Shown piece after piece: positions 16,790 through 25,530 of a stretch of 64,000 nt of DNA. The position numbers were made by a program, and so were the translations under genes. Location of the stretch: positions 1,116,001 to 1,180,000 of the forward strand of contig NZ_CP151275.1 in the NCBI RefSeq assembly GCF_038235435.1, in the 5' to 3' direction. Source of the DNA: Niveibacterium sp. SC-1. Lineage in GTDB: Bacteria > Pseudomonadota > Gammaproteobacteria > Burkholderiales > Rhodocyclaceae. The notes under the pieces were generated by a model that was not told the origin of the DNA, did not search any database, and worked only from the letters and a program-made list of their open reading frames with translations. Positions within the stretch are counted from its first letter, which is position 1; each line of letters opens with the position of its first letter.

Positions 16790-17424
16790 ATCGTGCTCAA
16801 AGCGGCCCCCATTGCGGCAGCCTCGGCGACTATCTGCGTCGCGTCCTGATCCTGCAGCTGTGTTTCGGCGCCATCGCCGCCGGCCTCGCGTTCTTCGCGA
16901 CCGGGAGCTTCGCGGCCGTGCCGCCCTCGGACTCCCTGCATCGCCTCAGCTTCCCGCTCACCGACCAGAGGGGCCAGCGCTTCACCCTGGCCGAGGAGCG
17001 GCGCCCCGCGACCGTGGTCTCCATGTTCTACGGCGACTGCCATTCGGCCTGTCCGATCGCGATCGAGACCACCAAGCGCATGGTCGAGACGGTTCCCGCG
17101 GCGCGTCGCAAGAACCTGCGGGTGCTACTGATCAGCCTGAACCCCGGCACCGATACGCCGGAGATGCTCGGCCACCTCGTCATGCGTCACGAGCTCGATC
17201 CGCAGGTCTTCCGCTTCGGCATTCCCGCAGACGAATCGCATACCCGTCAGATCGCCGCCACGCTGGGCATCAAGTACCGCCGCCTGCCCGACGGCGAGAT
17301 CAACCACAGCACCCGCTTCGTGCTGCTCGACGCCGACGGGCGGATCGTGAAGACGAGTGACCGCCTCGGCGTGGAGCCGGAGACGGATTTCCTCGAGGCC
17401 ATCGACAAGGCCGTAGGCCGCTGA
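16786..17424 (+). CDS. SCO1/SenC-family copper chaperone
   Basis: A 212-residue membrane-anchored thioredoxin-fold protein. A hydrophobic helix (about 19-45) is followed by the SCO domain with the copper-binding CHSAC motif (C-x3-C in GDCHSACPIAIETTKR) and the third ligand His in NHSTRFVLLDADG. SCO proteins deliver copper to periplasmic enzymes. In this operon it probably metallates NirK. It ends before a strong bidirectional terminator. Confidence 0.9.
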   Translation: MNRAQSGPHCGSLGDYLRRVLILQLCFGAIAAGLAFFATGSFAAVPPSDSLHRLSFPLTDQRGQRFTLAEERRPATVVSMFYGDCHSACPIAIETTKRMVETVPAARRKNLRVLLISLNPGTDTPEMLGHLVMRHELDPQVFRFGIPADESHTRQIAATLGIKYRRLPDGEINHSTRFVLLDADGRIVKTSDRLGVEPETDFLEAIDKAVGR

Positions 17425-17442
17425 GCTGCGACCAGCCGCCAG

Positions 17443-17478
17443 AATGAAAACGGCCCGCAGATGCGGGCCGTTTTCATT
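17443..17478. terminator. Bidirectional terminator between the nirK operon and dsbC
   Basis: A 17-bp perfect inverted repeat (AATGAAAACGGCCCGCA at 17443-17459 and its inverse at 17462-17478) carries an A-run on one side and a T-run on the other. It can end the nirK operon on the plus strand and dsbC on the minus strand. Confidence 0.92.
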
Positions 17479-17500
17479 GGATCGGTGCGTGCTTGGATGC

Positions 17501-18247
17501 TTACTTCTTCGCGCTCTTGCGCTTCTCGGCTTCGTCGAGCGCCTTGTCCAGCGCATCGGCCTGCATCATGCCGGCCACGCGGCTGCCGTCGGCGAGGAAG
17601 ATGGTCGGCGTGCCGTTGATGCGCAGCTTGCGGCCGAGGTTGGTGTTGGCTTCCAGCGGGGTCTTGCAGTCGCCGTTGGCGGTGGGCGCCTTGGCTTCCA
17701 GCATCCAGTCCTTCCAGGCCTGGTTGCGATCCTTCGAGCACCAGATGGCCTTGGACTTGACCGTCGAGTCCGGCGTGAGGATCGGGTAGAGGAAGGTGTA
17801 GACGGTGACGTTGTCGATCCCTTGCACTTCCTTCATGAAGCGCTTGCAGTAGCCGCAGTTCGGATCTTCGAAGGTGGCCATCACGCGCTTGCCGTTGCCG
17901 CGCACGGTCTTCACCGCACTGCCCAGGGGCAGGCTGGCAAAGTCGATGCGGTTCAGGTCGTTCTCGCGCTGGGCGGTGACGTTCACCTTCTTGACGAGGT
18001 CCACCAGCTGGCCGCTGATGACGAAGCTGCCCTTGGCATCCGAATAGACGATCTCGCCCGAGTCCATCACCACTTCGTAGAGGTCGCCATAGCTGGTCTT
18101 GGTGACGCTCTGGACGGTCTCCTGGCCCAAGAATTCCTTGAGGCCGCGGCGGATGTCGGCTTCGTCGGCGCGGGCCGATTGCAGGCACAGCGGCAGCAGA
18201 AGGGCGCCGAGGAGGGTGACGGGGCGAAGCTTGGCAAACAGGTTCAT
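17501..18247 (-). CDS. dsbC: Periplasmic disulfide isomerase DsbC
   Basis: A 248-residue periplasmic protein-disulfide isomerase. A signal peptide (about 1-27, ending SARA) is followed by an N-terminal dimerisation domain (about 28-95) and a thioredoxin-fold domain. The active site CGYC is at 131-134 in FEDPNCGYCKRF, and the cis-Pro motif is INGTPTIFLADG. The second cysteine pair (AIWCSKD and NGDCKTP) is also present. It is 80 bp from a UbiH-like gene on the same strand. Confidence 0.94.
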   Translation of the reverse strand: MNLFAKLRPVTLLGALLLPLCLQSARADEADIRRGLKEFLGQETVQSVTKTSYGDLYEVVMDSGEIVYSDAKGSFVISGQLVDLVKKVNVTAQRENDLNRIDFASLPLGSAVKTVRGNGKRVMATFEDPNCGYCKRFMKEVQGIDNVTVYTFLYPILTPDSTVKSKAIWCSKDRNQAWKDWMLEAKAPTANGDCKTPLEANTNLGRKLRINGTPTIFLADGSRVAGMMQADALDKALDEAEKRKSAKK

Positions 18248-18326
18248 CGATCGGTACTCAGGTTCGGTTGCGGAGTCGCGGAAGCGACGCGGTGGGTCGG
18301 GCTCGGGACGGCAGGCCCCGGGGGCC

Positions 18327-19487
18327 TCAACTCAGACCGGCCGCGTAGCGTATCAGTGCGCTGCGTGCCACGGGCAGGCGCGCGGTGAGGTTCATGCCGG
18401 CATTGCGCAGCGCGGCGACGAACGGATTGCGGGGGCGGAACAGACGGTTGAGACCATGGGTGGCCGCCTGCATAAGACGCACTTCTTCGGCGCGGGTTCG
18501 CGCATACGGGCGCAGAACCGCCAATTCACCACAATCGCGGTGCGCGGGCAGCTCGCGCAGCAGGCGGGCGAGCACCTGGGCGTCCTGGAAGCCGAGGTTG
18601 ATGCCATGGCCGGAAAGCGGATGGATCGCATGCGCCGCGTCGCCGATCAGCGCCAGCCGCGGCGCCACGATCTGCGGCACCTGCATCAGGCGTAACGGGA
18701 AGCCAGCCGCGGGGGTGATCAGGCGCAGCGCGCCCAGCGTGTGATCGCCAGCCGCCGCGACGGTCTCGCAGAGCGCCTCGGGCGTGAGGTCGAGCAGGCC
18801 GCGGGCGTGCGCTTCGGGGGCCGACCACACCATGGACATGCGCTCGCCGGGCAGGGGCAGCCAGGCGAGCACGCCGTCCTCGCGAAACCACTGGAAGGCC
18901 GTGCCGCGGTGCGGCTTCTCGCATTCGAAGTTGGCGACCACGCCGAGTTCGCCGTAGGGCGTGGTCTTCACGTCCAGGCCGGCCTCGCGCCGCACCCAGG
19001 AATCCGCGCCATCGGCCGCGACCACCAGCTTTGCGCGCAGGCGGCGGCCGTCTTCCAGGGTGAGTTCCGCATGATCCGGCGCGAAGTCCAGCGAAGCCCC
19101 GCGTGCCGGGCAGATCACGCTGATATTGGGCTGGCGTCGCAAGGTTTCCCACAGCTCGACGGCGAGCGGGCTGGACTCACAGATCCAGGCGAGCGCGTCG
19201 AGCCCGCTGTCCCAAGCCGAGAATTCGAGCTTGCCGCCGGCGTCGCCGAACACCGCCATGCGCTCGATGCGCGCGATCCGGCTTGCGTCCAGATGCGTCC
19301 AGGCGCGCAGCTCGGTGAGGAAATCGACATTGGCCGGGCTCAGCGCATAGACGCGCGCATCCCAGCCTTCCGCGGGGCGCGGTGCCTTGTGTTCGAGCAC
19401 GCCGACCTTGAGCCGGCTGCCGGCCAGCGCACAGGCGAGGCTGGCGCCAGCAAGACCGGCGCCGACGATGAGGACGTCGAAATCCAT
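18327..19487 (-). CDS. UbiH/UbiF/VisC-family FAD-dependent hydroxylase
   Basis: A 386-residue flavin monooxygenase of ubiquinone biosynthesis. The FAD-binding Rossmann motif is at the start (DFDVLIVGAGLAGASLACAL), the DG motif is VAADGADSWVRREAG, and the second FAD motif is ALIGDAAHAIHPLSGHGINL. These are typical of UbiH/UbiL/UbiM enzymes that hydroxylate the quinone ring. Which position it hydroxylates cannot be told from sequence. Quinone supply fits with the quinol-fed NO reductase, but no direct link is seen. Confidence 0.88.
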   Translation of the reverse strand: MDFDVLIVGAGLAGASLACALAGSRLKVGVLEHKAPRPAEGWDARVYALSPANVDFLTELRAWTHLDASRIARIERMAVFGDAGGKLEFSAWDSGLDALAWICESSPLAVELWETLRRQPNISVICPARGASLDFAPDHAELTLEDGRRLRAKLVVAADGADSWVRREAGLDVKTTPYGELGVVANFECEKPHRGTAFQWFREDGVLAWLPLPGERMSMVWSAPEAHARGLLDLTPEALCETVAAAGDHTLGALRLITPAAGFPLRLMQVPQIVAPRLALIGDAAHAIHPLSGHGINLGFQDAQVLARLLRELPAHRDCGELAVLRPYARTRAEEVRLMQAATHGLNRLFRPRNPFVAALRNAGMNLTARLPVARSALIRYAAGLS

Positions 19488-19558
19488 GCGTTCCCGGGCC
19501 CTTTGTCCGTGGGCAAAGGGGCTATTGTGCCCGAAGCCCCGATAGGGGCCGTCCCGCC

Positions 19559-22500
19559 TTACTTACTGTATGTGGCGGAGACGATGTCGCCGGGGCCCAT
19601 CGGGGCCACGATGGGGTGATACGGTGGGGTGCCGCGCGGCGAGTCGGAGTGCAAGCCGAATTCGGGCAGCGGGGCATCGCTGGCCCATAGTCGCCACAAG
19701 CCGGCCCGCAGCGTTTCCTCGCGCGAGAGCGAATCGGCGGGCTGCTCCCAGATTACGCAGCGCGGCGCGGGAAGGGCGGAGAGCAGGCCACCCGGCTCTT
19801 TCGTCAGCAGGTTCTCCAGCTGCCAGTGATGGAGGGCGACGCAGAAAACCTCGCGGTCAGGCAACCAGTTTTCTACACAAGAGGCCTGGGCGCGCCGCAC
19901 GATCAGGAAGGTGCCCGGTGTGAACTGGCCGTAGAAGCGCAATTCCTCGGCAAGCTGGCGTAGTTCGGCCAGCCAGCTCTCGTTGCCCGCCGCGAGCGCA
20001 TTGAGCAGGGGCTCGGCGGCCGGCATACCTAGGCCCGCGAACGACAACCCGCGCAAGGCGAAGGCGCCGAGCCAGGCCGGTGGGGCGTGCGCTTCGCCCG
20101 CTGCACCAGGCTGCATGGCCTCGTAAAGGGCGTCACTCCATTGGACCAGGCGCATCTGTTCGAGCTCTGGCTCGACACGCAGCGCCGGACCCGTATTGGT
20201 CGCGACAAGGCAGAGTAGTTCGTGCAGTTCGAGCGGCTCGCGAGCATCGCGCTTGAACCAGGCGAGCAGGCGATAACGGCATTCGCGCCAGGCCTGCGCG
20301 ACGATTTTTCGCCATGGATCCTTGCCGATCTGCTGGCCCAGCTTGTCGGCGCGCTCGCACACTGCCTTGAGGGTGCTCCAGTAGCGGGCGATCGAGTCGG
20401 CGCCGACCAGTCCCTGTAGGAGTGTCAAACCTTCGGAATCGATGGCTCCGGCCTCCGCCGGGTCGCCCGCAGCCCGTGTGGGCTCAAAGCGCCTGGCGAC
20501 GGTGTCGGCGAGCGTGTCGAGCCCGCCCGATATCTCGTTTGCGTTGCGCTCGGCGAAGCGCAGTCCACGCGCTAGTGCCCACAAGGCCTCGCGCAGACGT
20601 TGGCCCGGCACGGTCGCGGCCAGGAAGCGCGCGCACACTAAGCTACGCGCCAGGGTGAGGCTGCTGCCCTCCAGCATTGCGCGGAATTCCGCGACCACTG
20701 CGGCGTCCTCCGCGGCCGGTTCCGCGCCGCGCTGCTGGCTCTGCTCCAGGCGCACCAGTGCCGAGACTACGAAGGTCCAGGCGGGTGTGGTCGGCAACAC
20801 GCGGTACTGCTCAGCGAGGACATTGAAAACGCCGCCCCGACCGGCTTCCGCGCCGACACCGAGCATGGCGGCGAGCCCCTTGTCCATGGCGGTGATGAAG
20901 TCCGCGTCGCGCCGCCAGCCCGCTTCATGCGTCTGGCGCACATGCGCGGCCGCGGATTCCAGACGACGCTCCGCCGGCACGAGGTACTGGCCGCCGCGGT
21001 CGTAGCGGAAACGATAGACCTGTGTCCGCTTTTGGGCGGGCTGCAGGACGCTGGCCATGTGTCCGATGACGAGCATGCCGTATTCCCCAGCGAGCTTCCT
21101 CGGCGTCGCATTCGGGCCGGCGGCTTGGAGCCCCGTGACCCAAGCCCGAAAACGATTGACCGGATGCCCGGCGTCATTCACGGGCGCCTCTTCGCAGGCG
21201 AGCAACTCTACGAGTTCTCCAAGCAGTTCGAAGAGCGCATCGAAACGCTCGTCCTCCGTGTCCGGTGCAGGCTGTCCGCACTCCCGTGCGAGCGCTTGCC
21301 CGCGCGCAACGACGTCGGTCTTGAAGCCCGCACGACCGATCGGGTTGAGTGCGACGTGTGGCTGTCCCTGACGCCAGAGCCGCAGCGGATAACCGAGCGC
21401 GTCGCGCAGCCGGACGCGGGGCCAGGGCTTGTCCGCGCCGAGCGCAAGCGCCGCCGGTTGGGCGAGCAGGTATTCGATCGCAGCCTGAAAATTCACCTCG
21501 ACGAGGAACGCCGGCTGCAGGCCATAGAGCCGGTCCACCCCGCGTCGCAGGTCGCCGGAGGACCAGTAGCGCCAAGCGTAGCGGTGCTCTTCGTCGGGAT
21601 GCGGCACCAGCAGGGTGCTGTGTACGTCCACCAGCAGCGCATCGAGCACGGATTGGGCCACCTGCCGCGCGCGGGGCGGGATGGCGCCCGGCTGGCCGCC
21701 GGTCGGCGGGCGGGCCCACTGGGTAAGTTGCTCGATCCGCCAGTCCGCGGTCGCGGGCTCGGGTTCAAGGGGCAGCCGATCCCTGGCGATGAAAGCGGCG
21801 AGTAACTGCGCGCAGGAGAGGAGGAAGTCCGCATCGATCTCCGAGATCGCCGGGGTTTCCGCCGCTCCCGCAGCGCGCGTGTCGCGCAGGTTCATGCGCT
21901 CGTTGAGCTTCTTCACGAAGGCGGCGCGGCCGCGCAGGCTCAGGTCCAGTTCGGTACTCTCGTCCCGCCACTCTCGACTTGCGTAGTAGAGCGCGTCGAA
22001 GAGGACCTGGCGCATCTCGCTGCGCTGCGCCAGCCACTGCTGTACGGTGGGCTGGGCGAGCGTGAACTCGATGCCCATTTGCAGGGTGACGTCGATGAGG
22101 AAGCTCTTGCGCGAGCGCACCTCGCCGGGCCGCAGCCGTATCTGGTCGCCGTCGCGGATCGCCGCGATCTCGCGCTGCAGAGCCAGCGGATGCAGGGCCG
22201 CGCGCTGGCGCAGGACCCAAGGCAAGAGCTCGCGGTCGATGTCGTCGTCCGCTTGGCGTTGACTAGGTGAGGCCGCCGAGGAGCTCGCGGGCGCGCTGGT
22301 GGTGGTGAACAGGCGTGAGAGATACACGTCTAGCTCGTCGGGACTGAAGGCAATGAGCAGGCGCTGCGAGAAGTAGGAATACGCGACGTCATAAGCGCGT
22401 TGCTGGCTGGACAGGCGCAGGTCCTCGAAATAGCCGCGATCGGTGAGGAAGCAGAAGAAGGCGTTCTCGGCGACGAGCTTCTTGAGGTGATGGACCATCG

Positions 22501-23614
22501 CGATGATGCGGGTCGAGAGCCCGTCGACCTTGTCGAGCTCGTCGACCACGAAGACCGGGGCGAGCCCCGCATCGCGCAGGCGATCGACCAAAGTGGGGAG
22601 CACCCGGTCCAGGGTGGCGACCGAAAGGTCGAAGATGAAGCTGTCTTCGCGGGATTGTTCGCGCGTGCTCGAACGACTGCTCGACAGCTTGAAGACCGCG
22701 GCGGAGCCCAGCGCCGCGACGATGCCACTGCCCACGACCGCGAGCGGCGAGGCGGCCGCGGAGAGCGCGCCTGCGCCGGCGAGCACGCCGGTGGCGAGTG
22801 CCGCGAGCGGCTTGGTGAGTTCCTTGCTCGTCTCGCTGCGCGCCTCCAGGGCAATCGAGCGGGCGCGTTTCTCGCCGCTTTTCTCCGTGCGCTTGTAGTC
22901 GCCCGAGATGCGCCGATAGGCCTCCACGATGCCGCTGAGCGCGGCGAGTTCGCGCATGGCTTGTCGGGGGCGCTGAGCCAGCGCGGCGGTGCCGAAGCGG
23001 CGCGCGAGCACGCCTTCTTCCAGTCCGCCCGCGCGCGCCCAGAACTCGCGCAGCCGGGCGGGCGTGGGGCTTTCGTACAGCTCGGTCTCGAACTGGGCAG
23101 CGAGTTCGGAAAGCGCGCGCGACGCGCTCGCCTCGTCCTGATCGACATGCGCCCAGAAGCGCTGGACGAATTCGCGCGCCGCGGCGCGATGCAGGCCCAG
23201 GGTGATCTGCTCCAGCGCGATCTGCGCCTCGGACTTGGCGGGTTTTTCTGCCTCTCCGGCCGCAGTGGCGATCACCGGGCCCGGTGTACGTTTGCCCTTG
23301 CTTGCAGCGGGCATGGGCGGAAAGAGATTGGGGCCATGCAGCGGCACGAAGAGCGGACGCAAGGGCATCAGGCCGCGTTCGCTGTCGCGCCAGACTTCGA
23401 GGATGGCGTTATTGACCAGGGTGGTCTTGCCCGCGCCGCGATGGCCGGCGATCAGGAAGGAGCGTCCGCGCACCTGGCCCTGGCAATACCGGCGCAGGTC
23501 TTCGCGCAGGACCAGGGTGGCGTCGGAGTCGGCGAGGATGGCCTGGGCGTCGGCGCCGAGGGTCAGCGAACGCTCGCTCATCGGCTCCGGTGTCTGTGCG
23601 ATGCGGATGGGCAT
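19559..23614 (-). CDS. Large KAP-like membrane P-loop NTPase of unknown function
   Basis: A 1351-residue protein. Walker A is GHRGAGKTT (57-65) after a short N-terminal segment. Two hydrophobic segments (about 268-288 and 290-308) lie between Walker A and Walker B (PVFVVDELDKVD, D358 and E359). A sensor-like strand FFCFLTDRGYFED follows at about 387-398. Membrane helices placed inside the P-loop domain are a hallmark of KAP NTPases, so I call it KAP-like. About 900 residues after the NTPase have no motif I recognise and are helical and rich in Leu, Ala, Arg and Glu. It lies 10 bp downstream of a small membrane-protein gene, and the two form an operon. An alternative start is Met12. A role in defence, envelope or signalling is open. 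Confidence 0.75.
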   Translation of the reverse strand: MPIRIAQTPEPMSERSLTLGADAQAILADSDATLVLREDLRRYCQGQVRGRSFLIAGHRGAGKTTLVNNAILEVWRDSERGLMPLRPLFVPLHGPNLFPPMPAASKGKRTPGPVIATAAGEAEKPAKSEAQIALEQITLGLHRAAAREFVQRFWAHVDQDEASASRALSELAAQFETELYESPTPARLREFWARAGGLEEGVLARRFGTAALAQRPRQAMRELAALSGIVEAYRRISGDYKRTEKSGEKRARSIALEARSETSKELTKPLAALATGVLAGAGALSAAASPLAVVGSGIVAALGSAAVFKLSSSRSSTREQSREDSFIFDLSVATLDRVLPTLVDRLRDAGLAPVFVVDELDKVDGLSTRIIAMVHHLKKLVAENAFFCFLTDRGYFEDLRLSSQQRAYDVAYSYFSQRLLIAFSPDELDVYLSRLFTTTSAPASSSAASPSQRQADDDIDRELLPWVLRQRAALHPLALQREIAAIRDGDQIRLRPGEVRSRKSFLIDVTLQMGIEFTLAQPTVQQWLAQRSEMRQVLFDALYYASREWRDESTELDLSLRGRAAFVKKLNERMNLRDTRAAGAAETPAISEIDADFLLSCAQLLAAFIARDRLPLEPEPATADWRIEQLTQWARPPTGGQPGAIPPRARQVAQSVLDALLVDVHSTLLVPHPDEEHRYAWRYWSSGDLRRGVDRLYGLQPAFLVEVNFQAAIEYLLAQPAALALGADKPWPRVRLRDALGYPLRLWRQGQPHVALNPIGRAGFKTDVVARGQALARECGQPAPDTEDERFDALFELLGELVELLACEEAPVNDAGHPVNRFRAWVTGLQAAGPNATPRKLAGEYGMLVIGHMASVLQPAQKRTQVYRFRYDRGGQYLVPAERRLESAAAHVRQTHEAGWRRDADFITAMDKGLAAMLGVGAEAGRGGVFNVLAEQYRVLPTTPAWTFVVSALVRLEQSQQRGAEPAAEDAAVVAEFRAMLEGSSLTLARSLVCARFLAATVPGQRLREALWALARGLRFAERNANEISGGLDTLADTVARRFEPTRAAGDPAEAGAIDSEGLTLLQGLVGADSIARYWSTLKAVCERADKLGQQIGKDPWRKIVAQAWRECRYRLLAWFKRDAREPLELHELLCLVATNTGPALRVEPELEQMRLVQWSDALYEAMQPGAAGEAHAPPAWLGAFALRGLSFAGLGMPAAEPLLNALAAGNESWLAELRQLAEELRFYGQFTPGTFLIVRRAQASCVENWLPDREVFCVALHHWQLENLLTKEPGGLLSALPAPRCVIWEQPADSLSREETLRAGLWRLWASDAPLPEFGLHSDSPRGTPPYHPIVAPMGPGDIVSATYSK

Positions 23615-23624
23615 GGTCGCGGCC

Positions 23625-24128
23625 TCAGCTGGCGGAGAGCAGCGAGAGTGCGAGGCCGGCGCCCAGCAGCGCGAAGATCAGCGCGAAGGCGAGGAGCGCG
23701 AGCGGGGCCGAGACCTGCCAGCCACCCAGTCCGCCGCCGAATCCGCCCCAGTCGCTGCTCACGCCAATCGTGGCGCCGTGCCGGACGAGCGCGAAAGCCC
23801 ACACCACCAGGCTCGTCGCGAGCCCCATGAAGACCATCAGCGCCCACATCGGTGCCGCCCGGCTGGCCATCAGGACTAGCAGGGCGCGCGTGAGCGTCAG
23901 GCCGATGGCATAGGGGCTGTCTGCCGGCAGCTCGTCGGCCGCCGGCCGGGACGCCGGCACCACCGGGGCTGAACCCGCTGTGGCGGGAGCAGAGGCTTTC
24001 GCCAACGGCGCCGAGGCTGGCGTTGCAGGCGCGGTGACGACGGCTGTCGAGGCGTCGGCGCCGGGCGTCTCGGCCTGCGTGCCGGCGCAGGCAAACAGGG
24101 CAAGGGTGCAAAGGAGGGCACGCAGCAT
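23625..24128 (-). CDS. Small signal-peptide membrane protein paired with the KAP-like NTPase
   Basis: A 167-residue protein. A signal peptide (about 1-19, ending GTQA) leads into a low-complexity Ala/Pro/Ser/Thr/Val linker (about 20-70). Two or three membrane helices follow (MWALMVFMGLATSLVVWAFA and PLALLAFALIFALLGAGLAL), with a Gly/Trp-rich loop between them (DWGGFGGGLGGW). I do not recognise a family. Its stop is 10 bp before the NTPase gene, so it is probably the membrane partner. It is divergent from the AraC regulator. Confidence 0.7.
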   Translation of the reverse strand: MLRALLCTLALFACAGTQAETPGADASTAVVTAPATPASAPLAKASAPATAGSAPVVPASRPAADELPADSPYAIGLTLTRALLVLMASRAAPMWALMVFMGLATSLVVWAFALVRHGATIGVSSDWGGFGGGLGGWQVSAPLALLAFALIFALLGAGLALSLLSAS

Positions 24129-24315
24129 GGCCAGTCCCCGTGATCGCGGCCGCCGGCCGCTGCTGATTCAGCATAGGAGGCGCGGGCGCCCTCGCCAGGG
24201 CACAGCTCACGCTCGGCGGTCCGCGCGAGGCCGCACGGTGGCTTGTCGCAGCGGCCGGGGCTGTCGATACTTGCGTCTTGGGCGCCCGTCGGGCGCGGTC
24301 CTCCGAGCCAGAGCG

Positions 24316-25173
24316 ATGGAGATCTTCCAGCAACGTCCCACGCTGCGTCTGCGTCCCTTTGTCGACCGTTTCTGGGGGTGGCGCAGCGCTCCCGGCGAGC
24401 GGATTGCGTTGCCGACCTTGCTGCCGGGCACGGGGGCCGAGCTCTTCATCCACGCTGGCGCGCCCTTTGGTGTGCACGAGTCCGGTGGAGCGCGGCGTCT
24501 CGCGCGGGCGCAGCTCTTCTGCCTGCGCGAATCGCGACGCGAACTGCTGCCAATGTGCGAGGTGGACTTCATCGCCGTGCGGCTGCGCGTCGGCGCGCTG
24601 CCGCGGTTTCTCGCCGCCCCGGTGGCCGATGTGCAGGATCGCGATTGCGAGGCGGGTGCGCTGTGGGGCGCGGAAGCAGAAGCCTGTGTTGCGCGGGTTT
24701 GCAGCGAGGCGGATTTCAAAGCCCGCGTAGCGCATCTCGAAGCCTTCCTGCTGGCCCGGCTGGAGGCATCGGCGCCGGCGGATCCGCTCATCACGCACGC
24801 AGTCGCCGCGCTCTATGTCGGCGAGCCGGACATGCGCATCGAGGCGCTTGCCGCCGCGCATGGCCTGGGCGTTCGCCAGTTCGAGCGGCGCTTTGCGCGG
24901 GTCTCAGGCGTGGGGCCGGCGAGTCTGCGGCGCCTGGTGCGCTTCCAGCGTGCGGTGCGCCATGGGCTGGTGGCGCCGGAGCCCTTGGCGCGTGATGCTT
25001 CCTTGCTCGACGCTGCGCTGGGTGCGGGCTACTACGATCAGGCGCATTTCATCCGCGACTTCCGTGCACTGGCGGGAGAGACCCCAGTGCGCTTCTTCCG
25101 TGCGGCACGGGAGAAGACGCATTTCTACAATCCTTCCTGGCCCACGGCTGCCATCGTCTCCCCCGTTCTTTGA
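24316..25173 (+). CDS. AraC-family transcriptional regulator
   Basis: A 285-residue regulator. An N-terminal ligand-type domain (about 1-150; QQRPTLRLRPFVDRFWGWRS resembles the DUF6597 type) is followed by a C-terminal pair of helix-turn-helices with LAAAHGLGVRQFERRFARVSG and ALGAGYYDQAHFIRDFRALAG ending ETPVRFFR. The ATG at 24316 is the first that gives the family start. It is followed 17 bp later by a small monooxygenase gene, which it probably controls. Confidence 0.9.
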   Translation: MEIFQQRPTLRLRPFVDRFWGWRSAPGERIALPTLLPGTGAELFIHAGAPFGVHESGGARRLARAQLFCLRESRRELLPMCEVDFIAVRLRVGALPRFLAAPVADVQDRDCEAGALWGAEAEACVARVCSEADFKARVAHLEAFLLARLEASAPADPLITHAVAALYVGEPDMRIEALAAAHGLGVRQFERRFARVSGVGPASLRRLVRFQRAVRHGLVAPEPLARDASLLDAALGAGYYDQAHFIRDFRALAGETPVRFFRAAREKTHFYNPSWPTAAIVSPVL

Positions 25174-25190
25174 CCCGAGGGAGAAACCCG

Positions 25191-25493
25191 ATGCAGCTAC
25201 TGTTTGCAGAACTTCAATGCCGGCCCGAGACGGCCTCCGAGCTGGAGCACGCCCTGATCGCCCTGGCGGCCGCCGCCCGGGAGGAGGCGGGCAATCTGGT
25301 CTATGCGGTGCATCGGCCGGCGGAGGAGCCCGCGCGTTTTCTGGTCTACGAGCTCTACCGCGACGCTCCGGCCCGCGACGCGCATCTGGCCCGCGCGCAG
25401 GTGCAGGCCCTGCTGGGCCAATTCGATCGTCTGCTGGCGGCGCCGCCGCGGGTGTTGTTCTGCGATACCGTGGCCTACGGCGCGGCCGACTGA
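25191..25493 (+). CDS. Antibiotic biosynthesis monooxygenase-type (ABM) quinol oxygenase
   Basis: A 100-residue ferredoxin-fold ABM protein. Visible family features are the opening strand LLFAELQCRPE, EEAGNLVYAVHRPAEEPARF and YELYRDAPARDAHLA with the conserved His. Relatives oxidise quinols or dicarbonyl compounds without cofactor (YgiN-like). GAGGGAGAAA precedes the start. It is co-oriented with and close behind the AraC gene. Confidence 0.87.
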   Translation: MQLLFAELQCRPETASELEHALIALAAAAREEAGNLVYAVHRPAEEPARFLVYELYRDAPARDAHLARAQVQALLGQFDRLLAAPPRVLFCDTVAYGAAD

Positions 25494-25530
25494 GAAAGGG
25501 CTGATCCGGCGCGAAGCGCTTGCGGCGGCC

